Shown: positions 26,601 to 41,600, numbered from the stretch's first letter. The stretch: 64,000 bases of DNA from Siphonodentalium dalli (GCA_032622095.1 CP136064.1:175292247-175356246); one strand, 5' to 3'. Notes: generated from the letters alone by a model not told the origin. Numbers and translations: made by a program.

Positions 26601-29600
26601 TGAATCATACAGACAGCGTCTAGCACTTGTGGAGCCAGAACGACTAACACGTTATATCTACCCAATAAAACCAAGTCAACTTCTTAAGAACAGCAATTAT
26701 ATAGTCATCCATCATAATCATCATAATAAATCAACGGAAGCAGTCTGACTGATTCTTAGTCCCGGTGCATGCATATATTGTGGAAACACAATATACATGT
26801 ATAACATGAACTATTATAGTTCAAATATTCAATGCAAGTAAGTGTTAAATTTGATATCATGGAAGTCCAACATGCACTTGAATTAATATATAAGATGATC
26901 CAGTAGCGTGTTTCAACTGCTATGCACTCTTTGAGAAAAAAATCACTTCATCAAATCCTAAGAATTTTGTTTTGACATCAGTATGTGAGAATGTCAAATC
27001 AACTCACAATTACAGTACATACTTAAAACAGACACATTCAAGGCTATAGTCAAGCTATTATAGCAGCACATGCAATACTTACATGCATCATGGCTACAGT
27101 CCCAAGGCTTATGTTAGCTCATCAGGCATAAAACATGCAGACTGAGGAATGTATAATGTCTACTACACACAATATTACCAAGAGTACACAATCCATAATA
27201 TGTAATATCCCCCCACAGTTTGGCAGAAATCAATACTCCAAGAAGGCAGATCGGCAGAGGTGAAAATCGACCCATTCAATCTATTTTGAAGATGAATGTT
27301 ACAAGAGGCAAAAAAAATAAGTGACTATATTTGGATCGCAAATTCCAAACTTAATAGCCACTGATGATTGATGATTGAATTTTCTTGCTTATGTGGCCCA
27401 GAATATATGACAGAATGATTTGAATAATTTTGTTCGGAGTTCAGACTCGATACAGTGCATTTCTTAAGACTGTACTAAGTATTCATTTTTATGTGGTTGA
27501 TTCCACATTTTACTTTGTCCACACCTTACTGGATTGAAGTGTGGCCCCTTGATTGATTGTAAATTTACAGCCGTTACTAGATTGAGTTTGAACACCTCTT
27601 ACAGATTCAGTTTTGGGCACTCCTTAATGGAATTGGGCACCCTCTACCGATATGAATTGGACACCCTTAACTGGACTGAATTTTGGCACATAATTAAAAT
27701 TTTGGCACCCCTCACTTGCCTGAATTTGGGAACCTTTTACTGGACTAAATATGGATACTCCTTACTGAATTAAACTTTGGAGCACCCCTTGAATATTTGG
27801 CACGCCTTATTCTGGGCTCCAGTACTGGAAGTCATGCATTTGGGCTGATTGACTGGATTGAACTTTGGCACTTCTTTTAATAATGAACTAAAATTGTGCC
27901 TCCTTACATGATTATATATTGGCCCCTCTTACATGATGTTTGGGTACCACTTATTGGACCAAAGATGGGTACCTCTTTACTAGACTGTACAGTAATGCTC
28001 TAAATAATCTACTCCTTAACCAAAGCAGAATTATGGGTAACTTTTCAGGATTTAGTCGGAAATATGACTGTTGCCATTCATCGGAATGCTCTCACTGAGA
28101 GCTTTCCAATGCATGGCAACAAGCCATATTTCCGACTAAATCATGAAAAGTTACCCATAATTCTGCTGTGGTTAAGGAGTAGATTATTTAGGGCATTACT
28201 GTATTTGGGCTTCCTTACTGGATTCAATTTTGGTAATCCCATACTAGCTTTTTGGCACTTCTTAATGATGTGAACACTTGGTCACCCCGGGGCCTTACAT
28301 GACTGAAATTGGGCTCCTCTTACTGGATTGAAATTGGGCGCCCTTTAATACTTGATTGAAATTGGGCATCTCTCACAAGATTTAATTTAGGAAGCCACTT
28401 ACTAGCTTTAGGCAAGATTTCTCAATTTTGCCTTTTGCGTGATAATCAAGCTAACATATTGACATGTAGACAACAAAAGAAATAATCTAAACATCATATT
28501 GTTTACAGAAAAAAAGACATTCATGCTAGACGAGAACTAAACAGTCATATGTTTACTAAGAACCATACATGGACAAAGCGTGAAGAACTAAGACAATTCT
28601 GAAAAGCTCTTTCAGTAGAGCAGTATTTATAGCTACTTTGTGTAATGTGAAAAGTTAATTTCATTTGGATCCTGAAGATTTTTAATAGTACATTTTATCA
28701 TTTAAAAATAACTAAGTAAATGATCAAAAATATTCAAACGATAAAATAATGGCCCTTGCAATCAATATGAACTTTGACTCTATCAGTTATAATTCTCCCA
28801 TTATTATCAGTCAAAAGTTGAACGCTGAAAAGTATGGAGCTCTGATCAAAAATTTGGTATTAAATGATTAATGATCCCTATTACAGATGAATCTATATGA
28901 AGAGATATAGTACAAAAGCTGAATCTTCGGAGCCTTTATTTAGCATCGGATGGGCCAGCAGCACAATTTGATATTAGACAGGCTCCCATAGAAAGACAGG
29001 CTCCCTCTATGGGAGCCTTTATTCAACAGCGGCCCTTTGAGCACGAAGCACATTTTGATGGTTTAATCATTTTGATTTTAATTTTTGTTAGATTGAACTT
29101 AATGCTCAATTTAACGAAAACAAAGTTCTTTTTTTTTTAAATTAAATTTTTTTTTTAAATTAAATTTTTGGAAAAACTAATGCCGTTATAAACATCCACG
29201 GGGTACCCCAAATTACCATACCAAATTTGGATTAATTGGTCCAGGGGTCTGGGAGAAAAACAGACAGACAGATAGACAGATCCAACTCTTTTATATCTAT
29301 AGATATATATTAAAGAGTAGGATCTGTCTGTCTGTAAATTAGGTGTGTTTAATAACGACATTAGTTTTGAAAAATTTTATTTAAATTTTTTTTATTGTTT
29401 TGGTTAAATTGAGCAAGAAGTTCATTCAAAATATTGTTTTTTTTAAATCAGATGCTGAATAAAGTTTTCAATATGAACATTATAATGGAAGTAGCATCAT
29501 CAGGAAATAAGGGGATAGACAAATAGATGGACAGATAATGGACAGACAGATGGACGGATGAACCGCATGCACAAAATAACTGTTCTTTTACAAGCGGACA

Positions 29601-32600
29601 TGTAAAATATGTCAATAATTTCTGATACAATTTCACTGTAACAGGCCTCAAAATGAGAAGTGGTCATTTTCAGAATGAGGTCCCCAGAGGGTGAATTTAG
29701 TGATGCTAACCTGCACAGCAGGCCACCATCACTAAATTCACCCTCTTGGAACCTCATTCTGCTTTATATAATAGGTCTCATCTTCTCTGGAAAGTATCTT
29801 TATTATCAAATTAACAAGTTTTTTTAGAAACTTCTTTAGAAAGTTTCTTTTTCTTTTTTAGTTTAGTTTCTCTATATCCCCAATTTGGCAGATGAAACAA
29901 TGCATAATTGAGGTGCCCAATGGGTGCACATCACCATCTTCAAATATCTGGTAACTTTAATCTGTGTCTAGGTCACCCATAGAAGATGAGGCCATGAAGA
30001 ATGAGGTCCCCAGATAATTAATTTAGTGATGCTAGCCCACTGTGCGGAGTAGCGTCACTAAATTCACCCCCTGATGACCTCATTCTGCAAATGACAAGCA
30101 CCATATTTTGAAGACTGTTACAGGTATTCTATTTGTGGAGCAGTCAGTTCCTCTCCAGCGATGCAACCCTCTTGTAGAGAAACAACATGTGAATAGAATA
30201 AGGAGCACACCAAGGGTTAAATTATAATGTATGCACAGTTTAGTAAAACCCTCATTACGTTTTCTATATCAATTTGACAAGGAAACTGATTGTATTTGCC
30301 ACATAATCACATGAAAGTGTCCTATATCTAGGGGGGGGGTTGTGGGGGGGGATATTTTTTTTTTCCAAATTTTTCTGAACTTTGTATAAACATATAATCT
30401 TACTGTGTTATCAGAGCTCCATAATGTTCAGTGCACATTTAATTTTTTATATAGAATATTAACTTATAAACACTTTGAAGAAATAAGAAGAAAATAGTTT
30501 CATGGCATCCAATACCAGACCATTGTCACCCATAAAGCATGACCATATATGGTATATATTCAACACATATGCAGATATCTGACAAGTTTTCACCTTTCTA
30601 GGGTTCTTCAAAGTACTCTGAAATCAAGTGATTTTGGCATAAACTAAACACATATGTAAATAGACAAAAAGGTGAAACTACATTACAAAGTTAAAACTAG
30701 AAATGACAACACTGAAATGAAAATAACTGAAGATGTCAGAGTTGTAAGCCTTGAAATAGTGTGCCTGTCATTTGCAGAATGAGGTCCCCAGAGGGTGAAT
30801 TTATTAACGTTTTCCCGCACGGTGGGCTAGCATCACCAAATACACACTCTGGGAACCTCATTCTGCTTTAGGCCTGTTATGAGACCTAGGATCAGATTGA
30901 AGTTCCCCAGTTGAAGTTGGTGATGTTCACCCATTAGTCACCTCGATTATGCCTTTTATCTTTTGCAAATTAGGGGATATGGAAACTGAACAGAAGGGAA
31001 AAATTAACTAAAAACAATATTAATTTCAAACAAAAGATACTTCCGAGAAGATGAGACCTATGCAGAATGAGGTCCCCAGAGGGTGAATTTGGTGATGCTA
31101 GCCCACCGTGTGGGGTAACGTCACTAAATTCACCCTCTGATGACCTCATTCTACAAATGACAGACACACAATTTCAAGGCTTGCAGAGTTGTAAGAAAGA
31201 TCTCAGCTACAAGTACAGTAAGTGGGAGCTTTCCGATAAATGGCAACAAGCCATATTTCAGACTAAATCCGGAAAAGTTACCCATAATTTTGCTGTGGTT
31301 AAGTAGTCGATTATTTAGGACATTGCTGTAGGAATTCTATATTTCAATGTAGCCATGATTGAAAGCATTTTGCTATTTACTAATAATAATGGAAGGCATT
31401 TTTTGTTATATGCCTGGCAAGTTGATGAATAATGGAATTTAAAAAAGTTTAATGACATTTTCTAAAGCATTTTAAAATCCTTTAAAGGTACTCAATCCGA
31501 TCAGAGGGTCCCCATATCATCAAGATACAACAACAACATTTCTTCAAAATACGCTTTAGTTATCAGAATTGATTAATTGCAACAAAATAATGCTATAAAC
31601 CACTGTCAACTATGGTATCAAATTTCCCAAAACGTGTTATTTATCAACGAAATATGACCGTATTATCACTTGAGAATTCACGAAATTTGGCCATATTACC
31701 ACTTGTTATTAGAGTTATCCATTAGAGATGGGCGGTTGTGAAAATTTGCCTCGGTTTCGGTTGTGGAAAAAGAGTTGAGTCTCGGTTTCGGTTTCGGTTT
31801 TTATTAATAAAAATGACTAATGTGAACAAAATCTAATTATGCTTCATCATATTACAAAGACAAGAGGTGGCATCAGAGATGCTGTGTCTCGTTTTCGGTG
31901 GCTTACCGCCGGTGGCTACTGCCAATTGGTGTGCATCAGTATCGGTAGACTAATTAATAGGTAAAATCGAAAAATGACTAATTAAGGGCCATAACTCCTA
32001 TCAAATTTTATCGGGCCAGGATGGTTTTCGAACTCGTCCGAAATATTCTTGGCAAGTATGTCTATTCCAAATTTTAAACAAACCGGAGGACGTTTGTTGA
32101 AGTTATCGCGCTAACGAGCTAAAAATTCACGAAAAATGACTAATTAAGGGCCATAACTCTATCAAATTTTATCGGACCAGGCCGGTTTTCGAACTTGTCC
32201 GAGATATTCTTGGGAGAAACCTATATACCAAATTTCAATCAAATCGGATAACGTTTGTTGAAGTTATCGCGCTAACGAGCTGAAAATTCGTGAAAAATGA
32301 CTAATTAAGGGCCATAACTCTATCAAATTTTATCGGACCAGGCCGGTTTTCTAACTCATCCGAGATATTCTTGGGAGACACCTAAATACCAAAATTTCAA
32401 TCAAATCGGATAACGTTTGTTGAAGTTATCGCGCTAACGAGCTAAAAATTCGTGAAAAATGACTAATTAAGGGCCATAACTCTATCAAATTTTATCGGAC
32501 CAGGCCGGTTTTCGAACTCGTCCGAGATATTCTTTGGAGACACCTATATACCAAATTTCAATCAAATCGGATAACGTTTGTTGAAGTTATCGCGCTAACG

Positions 32601-35600
32601 AGCTGAAAATTCGTGAAAAATGACTAATTAAGGGCCATAACTCTATAAAAAATTTATCGGACCAGGCCGGTTTTCGAACTCGTCCGAGATATTCTTGGGA
32701 GACACCTATATCCCAAATTTCAATCGAATCAGATAACGTTTGTTGAAGTTGTTGCGCTAACGAGCCTAAAATCAGTGAAAAATGGCAAAGGGCCATAACT
32801 CTGTAATAAATGTGCGGACGAACCCGATTTTTTGTCTGCAGCTTACGTGCATGGATATGTACTCACACACCAAATTTTTTAATCCGTCAATAAACGGTTG
32901 AGTTATAAGCAAAACACGTCGCCCGCCCGCCCGTCCGCCGCCCGCCCGCCCACCGTCTCTCATCAAACTATAAGTCGAGTTTTGGAAAAAAACTCGACTA
33001 ATAAAAATAGAATTGTCTTGTTTCGGCGAGAGCAACTTCCGGTCAGTTATTTGTACGGTTTATACACTGTGACAGTAGTATATATATATATATATATATA
33101 TAGGTGATGGTGAAGAGTGACAGAATGTGGATTTGATTTTGATAAAGAATCAAAGTTTGAAAAATTAAGTTTGATATATGATAAACTGATATTATATCAT
33201 TTCATACTGGGTCACCCGGGTGCTCCACCGAGCCCATTGTAAGCAACCAACAAACACAAATTAGGTTGACCTACCTCTGCGTGGATCACAAGTCCTTGCC
33301 TATTGAGAATCAACCCAGCTTTACTACTGCTGGATGGCTTATAATGGCCTAATGCACTGTACTGACTTATCCAAACCCCCCCCCCCCTCTCACAAGTGCT
33401 AATAGATGATGCATCTCTTCCCTCAACTTTCTGTATATATTCAGATGTATATATTACAATACTTCTGAGTTAAAGGAGTACTGTACACTAAATCCGGCCA
33501 TTTATGGGACCATTGACTCGAGTCATAAACTCATTTTCATTACAATTACTAATTGCTGTTGCATCGATCATAGAGCACATGAGTGTCTTTTGCACTAATC
33601 AATGGCTCAAATTAATTCATTTGTCGCGTACATGTATTTTCTGTTGAGTATAAAAGGAAATAGTCCCATAAATGGCTGTCTTTAGTGCACAGTACCCCTT
33701 TAAAGATACTAGTTTAAGCAGGAACTTATGTCACAAGAAAATAATTCTTTCCAAATTTGTTTCCTATGAACTAGGACAGAGAAAGTGGCTATTTTTAAAA
33801 CATGAATACATTTATCTTTTAAAGGTACTCAATCAGACAGTTCCCATATCATCAAGTTACAACAACAACAACATTTCTTCAGAATATGCTTTTGTTATCA
33901 GAATCGATTAATTACAACAAAATAATGCTAACCGCTGTCAACTACAGGTATGGCATAAAATTTCACAAAACATGTTATTTATCAACATGTTGTTCAACGA
34001 AATATGGCCATATTATCATTTGAGTATCACAAAATATGGCTATATTACCATTTGATTTTAGAGTTATCCATCTTCATCCGCAATTTGGTCAGAGACCATG
34101 GATTTGAAGGCTCTTTTCTGGGCCACAAATAATTCCTCATTTCGAAGAAATAACAAATTTCAAAAACCGATATCTGATCTCTCTGAGATTTGATGGGTGG
34201 GTTCCTCGACTCGAATCAAATATTTTATACCCCCAACACCATAGAAATAGTAATTTAGGAGCGTTATTTCGGACTGTGCATCTTTAAAACACTTTCACAT
34301 AAATTATTTGTAACACAAGATGTTTCTCTTGTATCTATTTGTCTTCAAAACTAGTTTAGTAGAAATATTTTTGTTGTGATGTTGTTGGAAGTGGTGGCAG
34401 GAAGAGATAGATCATCTTTAAGATAGTACAACCATAACAAAAGAAATTTTACTGATTTCTTGAAAAAGCAGATATACTTTATGAAAAATATCATTTTAAA
34501 ACTTAGCAATGCATTCAATCATTATTATATTAAGCCTCTGCAAAATATTATATAACCAAATCAATCCTATTTGCATGCTAATTATGTAAACAGCGCAGTC
34601 CGATTTACTTTCATATCAAAAGCAATCAGCTATGACAATGAAGCTTTGAAATATTGGAAAAGCATTTCTATTAATTTCTAACAAAAAGCTTCAAACAAGC
34701 AACACATTTCACTTTTAAATACAAAATGAACAGAATATAAACGCCACAGCTTGAAAATTGATGTTCTGTGCTAATGTGACTTACAATGTTCAAACCCACA
34801 TTGAACTTACATACCAAAAGAAAGAGAGAGCTCCAAATATACATGTAACACAATAAAAATAGATACGACAAAAGTTTATTTAATCATGGTGATCCAACTT
34901 CCAGAAAACCATGAAATTAAAAACCCAACCAAACTATATTGGTCTGCATAATTTTGGAAAATACCATGCGGGAGATAACTCTATTATCCAGGGGTAAATT
35001 CAAGTGTAGGGAGGTAAATCATTTGATCTGGGGGAGTGTTAATTGATGAAAGAAAACCCACGGTCTAAGTACAACATTAAATGAATCTACATGTAGCTTC
35101 ATGAAAATAAATTTGTTGATTTGTTAATAGTGTTAAGGTATTCTATCGATCTGAACTACAGTCCGGTCATACAGGTGTTCGAATATCAATTTAACAGTTT
35201 TAACCAGATTTTAAGGGGCATTTTTTTCATTATGTCATTGGCAGATTGTGTGTTCATTTTATATGATGTATGTGTAGATTAATTAGATGCTGACTTTGAT
35301 AAATAAACCCCATCCTCTCTTGATTGTTTTGAGAAATAAGTACATCCACCTAGCTTATGTTGGCTTAGGTAATAAAATCACATCTTTAACCCTTTACCCA
35401 ACAAAACGGCCCTGTGCCAATGCATTCTCTTATATATGCGAGTCGACCATAGGTCGCCTCGCATATATAAGAGAATGCATTGGCTTAACACATTCAAAAT
35501 TATAAAATTGTTAAAGAATGTAAGAAAAAATGGTAAAAAGTGTTAAAAAAAGATTTTTTTTAGGCCAATGCATTCTCTTATATATGCGAGGCGACCTATG

Positions 35601-38600
35601 GTCGACTCGCATATATAAGAGAATGCATTGGCACAGGGCATAACTGTAACCATCACAATGTGGTCAATGAGCCGGTTCCAATGATATCCATATTTGTATG
35701 GTTTTATTGAGACAGACCGAAGATATTTTAGGCTGTTGAAGCTTTATTTGGCCGGTTTTGGCCGGTTTGTTGGGTAAAGGGTTAATAGCCGTTTGGACAG
35801 CAGGCAACAAAGCACATTCACACTATGTGTTAATTACACCTGCAGTCCGGATGCGCAATTTCGAACGGGCTGCGAATGTGACAAAAATGCTGTTTATCAG
35901 ACTTGATTGTTATTATTGGGAGTTTGTAGGTAAAAGTTAGTAGTGGCGGACACACAAATTTACGAAGCCACTAAAAAGTAACAAGTTGCCTAACAATGAA
36001 AATTTATATTAACGAAATTAAATTCATTCTCAGTAATACAACAAAATGATGTGTGAAAAATCTGAAAGACCTACATAATGTTGGCACTCCTAATTATTAT
36101 AGAGACATGTATTTCCAGGTTTGATTGGGGGATTGTGTCTTGAAGTATGGGCAAAAATATATATTCCACCACAATACTGATTGTCTGTGGCCTAGAAGTG
36201 TCGACCATTTTTGAAAATACCCTGCTGTTATGACCATATTACTTTGGGCATTATTCATAAGCCAACTACAAGATAGAGTTATAGCAACTTATGCCGAATC
36301 AATTGTGAAAATATTTGAAAATGCAATTGCGATCAAAACCAGAACAAATTTTGGTACTTCAACAATAAAACATTGTTTTGATTTTGTATTAAAATTTTCT
36401 TCAACAAGATATATTTGATATATCTATGTTTCGAACTCTCGTCTCTCCAGTGGTATATTATCTAAAGGTACGAGGCATGTAGGTCGCTTTAATGCATAAG
36501 TCTAGGCAATAAAATTAAACTAAATAATTACATCTCTAAACTAAGCTGATGGAAAGCACTATTACATGTGTATAAGGCCATTTAAAAAATAAATACCTGT
36601 GTTCTCAGCAACTACATATGGGAATTTGGATGATCGGGAGGGAAGCTTTTTTTTTTTTTTTTTTTTTAAAGAATTCTACAAATTAATGGATGTGTGTGTG
36701 GGTAACTTTATGATCAAAAATCCTAAAATTTTCCAAGCAATGTATAGAATCTATCCCATTAATTATTCAATAGACACCTATATAAATTTCAATTTTGAAA
36801 TAATTGGATAAATTTTGAAATAATTTAGTTTTTATGAGGACATCTTTTTAGTGACGAGGGAGGTTCCTGAGAACACAGTATGTTATATATTTGACCTAAT
36901 TATTCTCAAATATAATGACTACTGCCAAGTACTATATAATTCATGGGAAACCGAAACAACAGATTCATATACTATAGTATAGTGATGAGACAATAATCGG
37001 AATAAGCATCAGCCATTAACCGATATCAGACCGTCAATTGACAATCATATGTTAAAGTTGAACAACATACAAAAAAGCATGCTTGAATATGCAGTACCTA
37101 TTCATATAAGATTCACTAAACGTATCTTGTTGAGCAGGAATTAAAAATAGAACAACACTAACCTCGGACAAGAAGAGAGGTTCTCCATTGGGGGGTCTCA
37201 AACTTAGAATGTCCAACTTCCAACACCAAACAGAATCCAGAAACTTAAAATCTTGACATCTTTGAAATAGAGTCAAAAGGGGTGGCATGACAGGGAGTTC
37301 ATTGTATGCAATTTTAGTACCTTCACACACAACATTAGCTTCAGTTTTCAGCAGAATGCACATTCAGACAATCGGTACCTGTCTTAGAAACTTTTTCCTT
37401 ATTGGCTCATCACTAATACACAATCATATCACAGTGGATTACTGTATGGGATGTACTTATCTCACAATTAACTATGCACCTACCCACAAGCGATTCTTTC
37501 CAGGTACAATTTCCTTTTCTGCGTCCGATGGTGTACTGTCATCATTTCCACTGCTGCTCTGACGCCTGATTTCCATTCGTTGAAAGGCTTTATCCGAATA
37601 AGTGGTGGGTGTGGCTATTTCTGTAAGTTTTTGTTGGAAGACCCTCTTCGCTTCCTCTTCATATACTTTATATTTTTCTTTCTGCACCTCTATTTGCAGT
37701 TCTATAAGCTCGTGAAATGTAGGCTGCTTTTGTCTTTCCTCAGCATAAGCCATCTTGAAGGCATTCCCTATTATAGTGTTGAGCTCTTCCGACTGAAAAT
37801 AGGATTTCATAATTACACACTAGTGATACCATAGTAGGTTTGAATGTTAACCTCTTCAGTCTTCACTGCTTCATGACGTCGTATACTGTGGCAATGATGT
37901 TGTGGCCATTTTCCAAAGGAAAATATAACAGGAATATCACGACAACCCTAAAACTGACTTTATTGAAAAGCTGTTATCACATCACAATCCTGGAACATCA
38001 AACATTGTATCCAACTAGGAGATTCCATCTTTCAAATGATTATAATTTCTCCGTGTTTTGTTGAACATAAGGTAACTTCAATAACCCTTCCTTTACTAAA
38101 TGGATTCTTAGAACAGTTATAAATGTATACACAGGAATGTTCTAGTATTCATTTGGAGGGGTTTTCAGGATAAATTAGCAGATAAGTGTGACGAAAAGAT
38201 AATATAACTGTAGAATAATTTCTTATCATTGGCGGGAAATGTAAGTTCAACAAACTTTTTACCTGAACATCCCTCCCTATGAATAATAGACCATCCTTCC
38301 AAATGAATAATAAACCATTCGAATGTATACTTGTACAGCAGAATGGGAGAATCCATTCAGTACAGAAAGGGTTGAAAGTTTTAAACACATATATATAAAC
38401 CATTTGATAACTGGATACTCGATGTTGGGTATAGTAACTTTGTTCCCTTACACATTTGTATTCATGAATTGTTCAACTATAAATAAACACAATAAACAAC
38501 CTTAGGTTATTGGATGATTTTTTTTCCCACACCAGTTGATGTCAGGTACATGTATTCAATGGAATCCCAGTCATTTAATACATATAATTGTATACCACAG

Positions 38601-41600
38601 GTGGAATACAAGCCAGAAGCTGAACTACTTGGAGTTGACATTGTTGCCAAGAGCATAACGTCAACGATCTGCTTCGGGCGATATCTGCACTGATAATTAC
38701 CAGTTTTTCATCAGACTTATTAAAATCACAATAAAGGTAGTTACAGTCATGGCTTAAACACAAGGGTGTGGAATAAATACAGAACACAACTTGCATCATA
38801 ATCGAGAATCTTTTCTCAAACTCGTTGCAGACAGTGCATAGCCCCATTTCACTCAAGCTCTATTTTCGTTAAATGTATCCTTGTGTCGTCCACAGGACCA
38901 CAACTCACTAGATAAAAGATTCTTGATTAAGATGTGCATTGTTTTCTGTCTATATCTGTCAAACATATTCCACTTTTATTAGGCTAAAATAAAAAAAGAC
39001 CTGTGGTTCTGGTGACCCTCCCGCCCGCCCCTATTCTGGCACCCCGACCATTTTCATTTTATTGATTTTGCAAAATTAGTACGCATTCGATTTTATTTTC
39101 CATGTAAACCGATTCATTTCCGTTAAAACGGACACATCGTGTGTACTGTTAAACCGGAAATTATACCACACTTCAATTAGTTGACCACCAAATCAAACAT
39201 CTTTTTTCATTTTCATGTTTTATTCAATAAAACAATTAATTACACTTATATATTCTAACTAGCCGATGAGCCCGACGTTGTCCGGGCTATTCAAAAACCA
39301 AATTTCAAGTCGATAGCTCTACCCGTTTCCGAGATCTGGTCTGCGCATGCACGAAGCTGGCGTCGCACGGGCCTGGCGACCCGATAAAATTTGTATCCGG
39401 GGCAAGATACATTCACATACCAAATTTCAAGTCGATAGCTCCACCCGTTTCCGAGATCTCGTCTGCGCATGCGTGAAGCGGGCGCCGCACAGGCTCGCCA
39501 ATACGACAACGACGACCGCCTGGTCAAACTACGCACATGTACCAAGTTTCGTCCCGATTGGTCGAGAATCGTAGATTTGTATAAATGACAGACAAACATA
39601 CAGACAGACAGAGGTCTTCAAAATATATATGAGATATTATGTACTTATTATTATTATTATTTTATAGTATATTAAAAACAAGTAGAAGCAGTCTGGGGGT
39701 ATTCGTATTTATTTTGAACAAAGGGTGATTTCACGGGAAGTGTAGCACAAAAATTGCCAAATACATCCAAAAATGAAGTTTCCTCAATGATTTTTGTTTT
39801 GTTTCCATTTTGCAGCTAGGCTTCAGGGAACATGTCTCCAATTTGTTTATAGCGTGGGAACCATTATTTAAAAAGTTACATCATACCATACATATGGCAT
39901 CACTATACTATCTTAAAATTAAAGAAAAAAACCTGCATCAGTAAACATTGGGAACACAGATGAAATTTTCAAATGTGATCCTATTAGCCACAATTAGACT
40001 CAAGATGTAGAGAGCTTCTAAAATTTAACACTTTTTACAGAATTTTTAAATTCAGTACCGTTCCAAAGTTATACCACTTTTAAGTGTTTGGAAATGATCA
40101 TATTTTTTGTCAAAAGCCTTACAGTGATTTATGACTAATTTGAAAAACGTGTAAAAAAAACAACACAAAAACAGGGGGGGGAGGCCGAAATTTTTTTTAC
40201 GAGACATGAGGTAGGGGGAGTGGGTGGGTACCCGAGGCCGGAAACAGTTTTTGACCACCTTTTTTGCATTTTTTTTTCATTGACATATTTTCAACTGTTT
40301 TAAACATATTTGTTTATATGTTGTGGCTTGTTGCACTAATACATTCAATATTGTTATAATTACCCCCATAAGTTGATATAAAATGGAAAAATAGTGAATA
40401 TTGTGGGGGTGGGTCCCGCAATTTTCATTGATTTTTTTTGCGCGCAATTTTTGTTTTATTGTGGATTTTTCAGCTTGCTTGGCAGTTTTTTATATTGAAA
40501 ATTGTCTAGTTCACGGTGTAGATCAATAAAAAAATACTTCAGATAGCTCTAGGGTACGGTGAACTTAATGCAGTCTGACAATATCAGCTAACAACTCATG
40601 ACAGAGTATTACAATAATTCTTATACTTCATGACAGTCTCTTTACTCATACAGTTAGTTAATGCATGAGTGTAATGTATGAACTAAATATTTGTATCAGT
40701 GTTTGTATACTAAATTGATTTTTAAATATACTTTTGTCAAATAATTATTTGAATTGTCAAATTATTTGTTTCAGTGTTGTTGACAACCATCAATAAGTAA
40801 ATAAGTAGACATGAAATAAAGTTTTAATAACATTTATTGAACGAAACAAAAATATAACCTTCCTTGGATAGTCTTCTGAAAAGTATAAAAATATTATTTA
40901 AATAGATGTGAAGAAGGGCCAGGACACATTACAGTTTTTTTCACATTGTAATTATTATATCCCATAATTACCTGCATATACTAGTATGTAAATGACACTT
41001 AATGTCTAATTCAGGCTAATTTGAAAATTATCAAAGAAGAAAAAATTAATTTACTTAATTAGTGTATATTTATAAGATGATGTGCATGCAAGGTGGTCTA
41101 GTTTGAAGGCACACATAAAGGTCATGTACAGAATGTGTGTGAATTTCTTATTGCACATGAACTCCATCCAGTTCATGACCGAAGTTCAGCTCTGATTGTC
41201 CAAATGAATCTCAGTAATATACATCCGTGTATATGGATTTGGCACTAAATTGACCATCAACGTTCAAACTCAAAGGGTTAAGCATTATTTTAGGCCTAGT
41301 TCTAAGTCGTAATGCGAGGTCGGGTCGGTGGTCATGCAGGCATACATAAAAGTTAATTCGTACACTGGTTCATATGCACATTTTCCTTTTTGGTATTACT
41401 ATAGGCTCTAGGCCTACTAGTTGATGCTGGTTGATGTCTGAAAAACAGATAAATTTAAGTTTGTGTATTTTTTTATTCTACTGTAAGCCCTAACACTGGC
41501 CCTAGTTATTTTTTGTTGTCATTCCAGGGGATTCAACATATTTTTCATCTACTCACCAGCTGTACTCAGACAGATGGATAGGCTGGGTTATAAATTTACC

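Larger units (their letters stand above)
19440..37483 (-). other. Intron 5 (18.0 kb), MITEs, minisatellite and pearl-like Helitron
   Basis: Recognised content: palindromic MITEs at 21864, 23836, 24175, 27990 and 31215; paired-hairpin elements at 23263, 29636, 30746 and 35386; TTAA families at 20397, 23576, 26140, 31482, 33470 and 33819; a minisatellite at 27528-28412; a foldback at 29094-29424; a pearl-like Helitron at 31861-33000; and a (TA)n tract near 33079-33103. Stretches with nothing recognised are 19440-20396, 20667-21863, 22077-23262, 26360-27527, 30125-30745, 34288-35385 and 35786-37483 apart from low-complexity runs. Confidence 0.65.

Noticed and set aside
27534-27773. 79-codon open frame
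   Set aside because: It covers only part of a degenerate minisatellite and does not continue through the array.
37052-37363. 103-codon minus-strand open frame just after exon 5
   Set aside because: Same strand as the gene, but it has no fitting acceptor after exon 5, no homology, and the peptide is Cys/Leu/Phe-rich like random AT-rich frames.
39261-39290. Hammerhead ribozyme-like core (CCGATGAG next to a hairpin)
   Set aside because: The first core base differs from CTGATGAG and no CGAAA follows the stem. The hairpin and CTAG are better explained as a Helitron 3' end.
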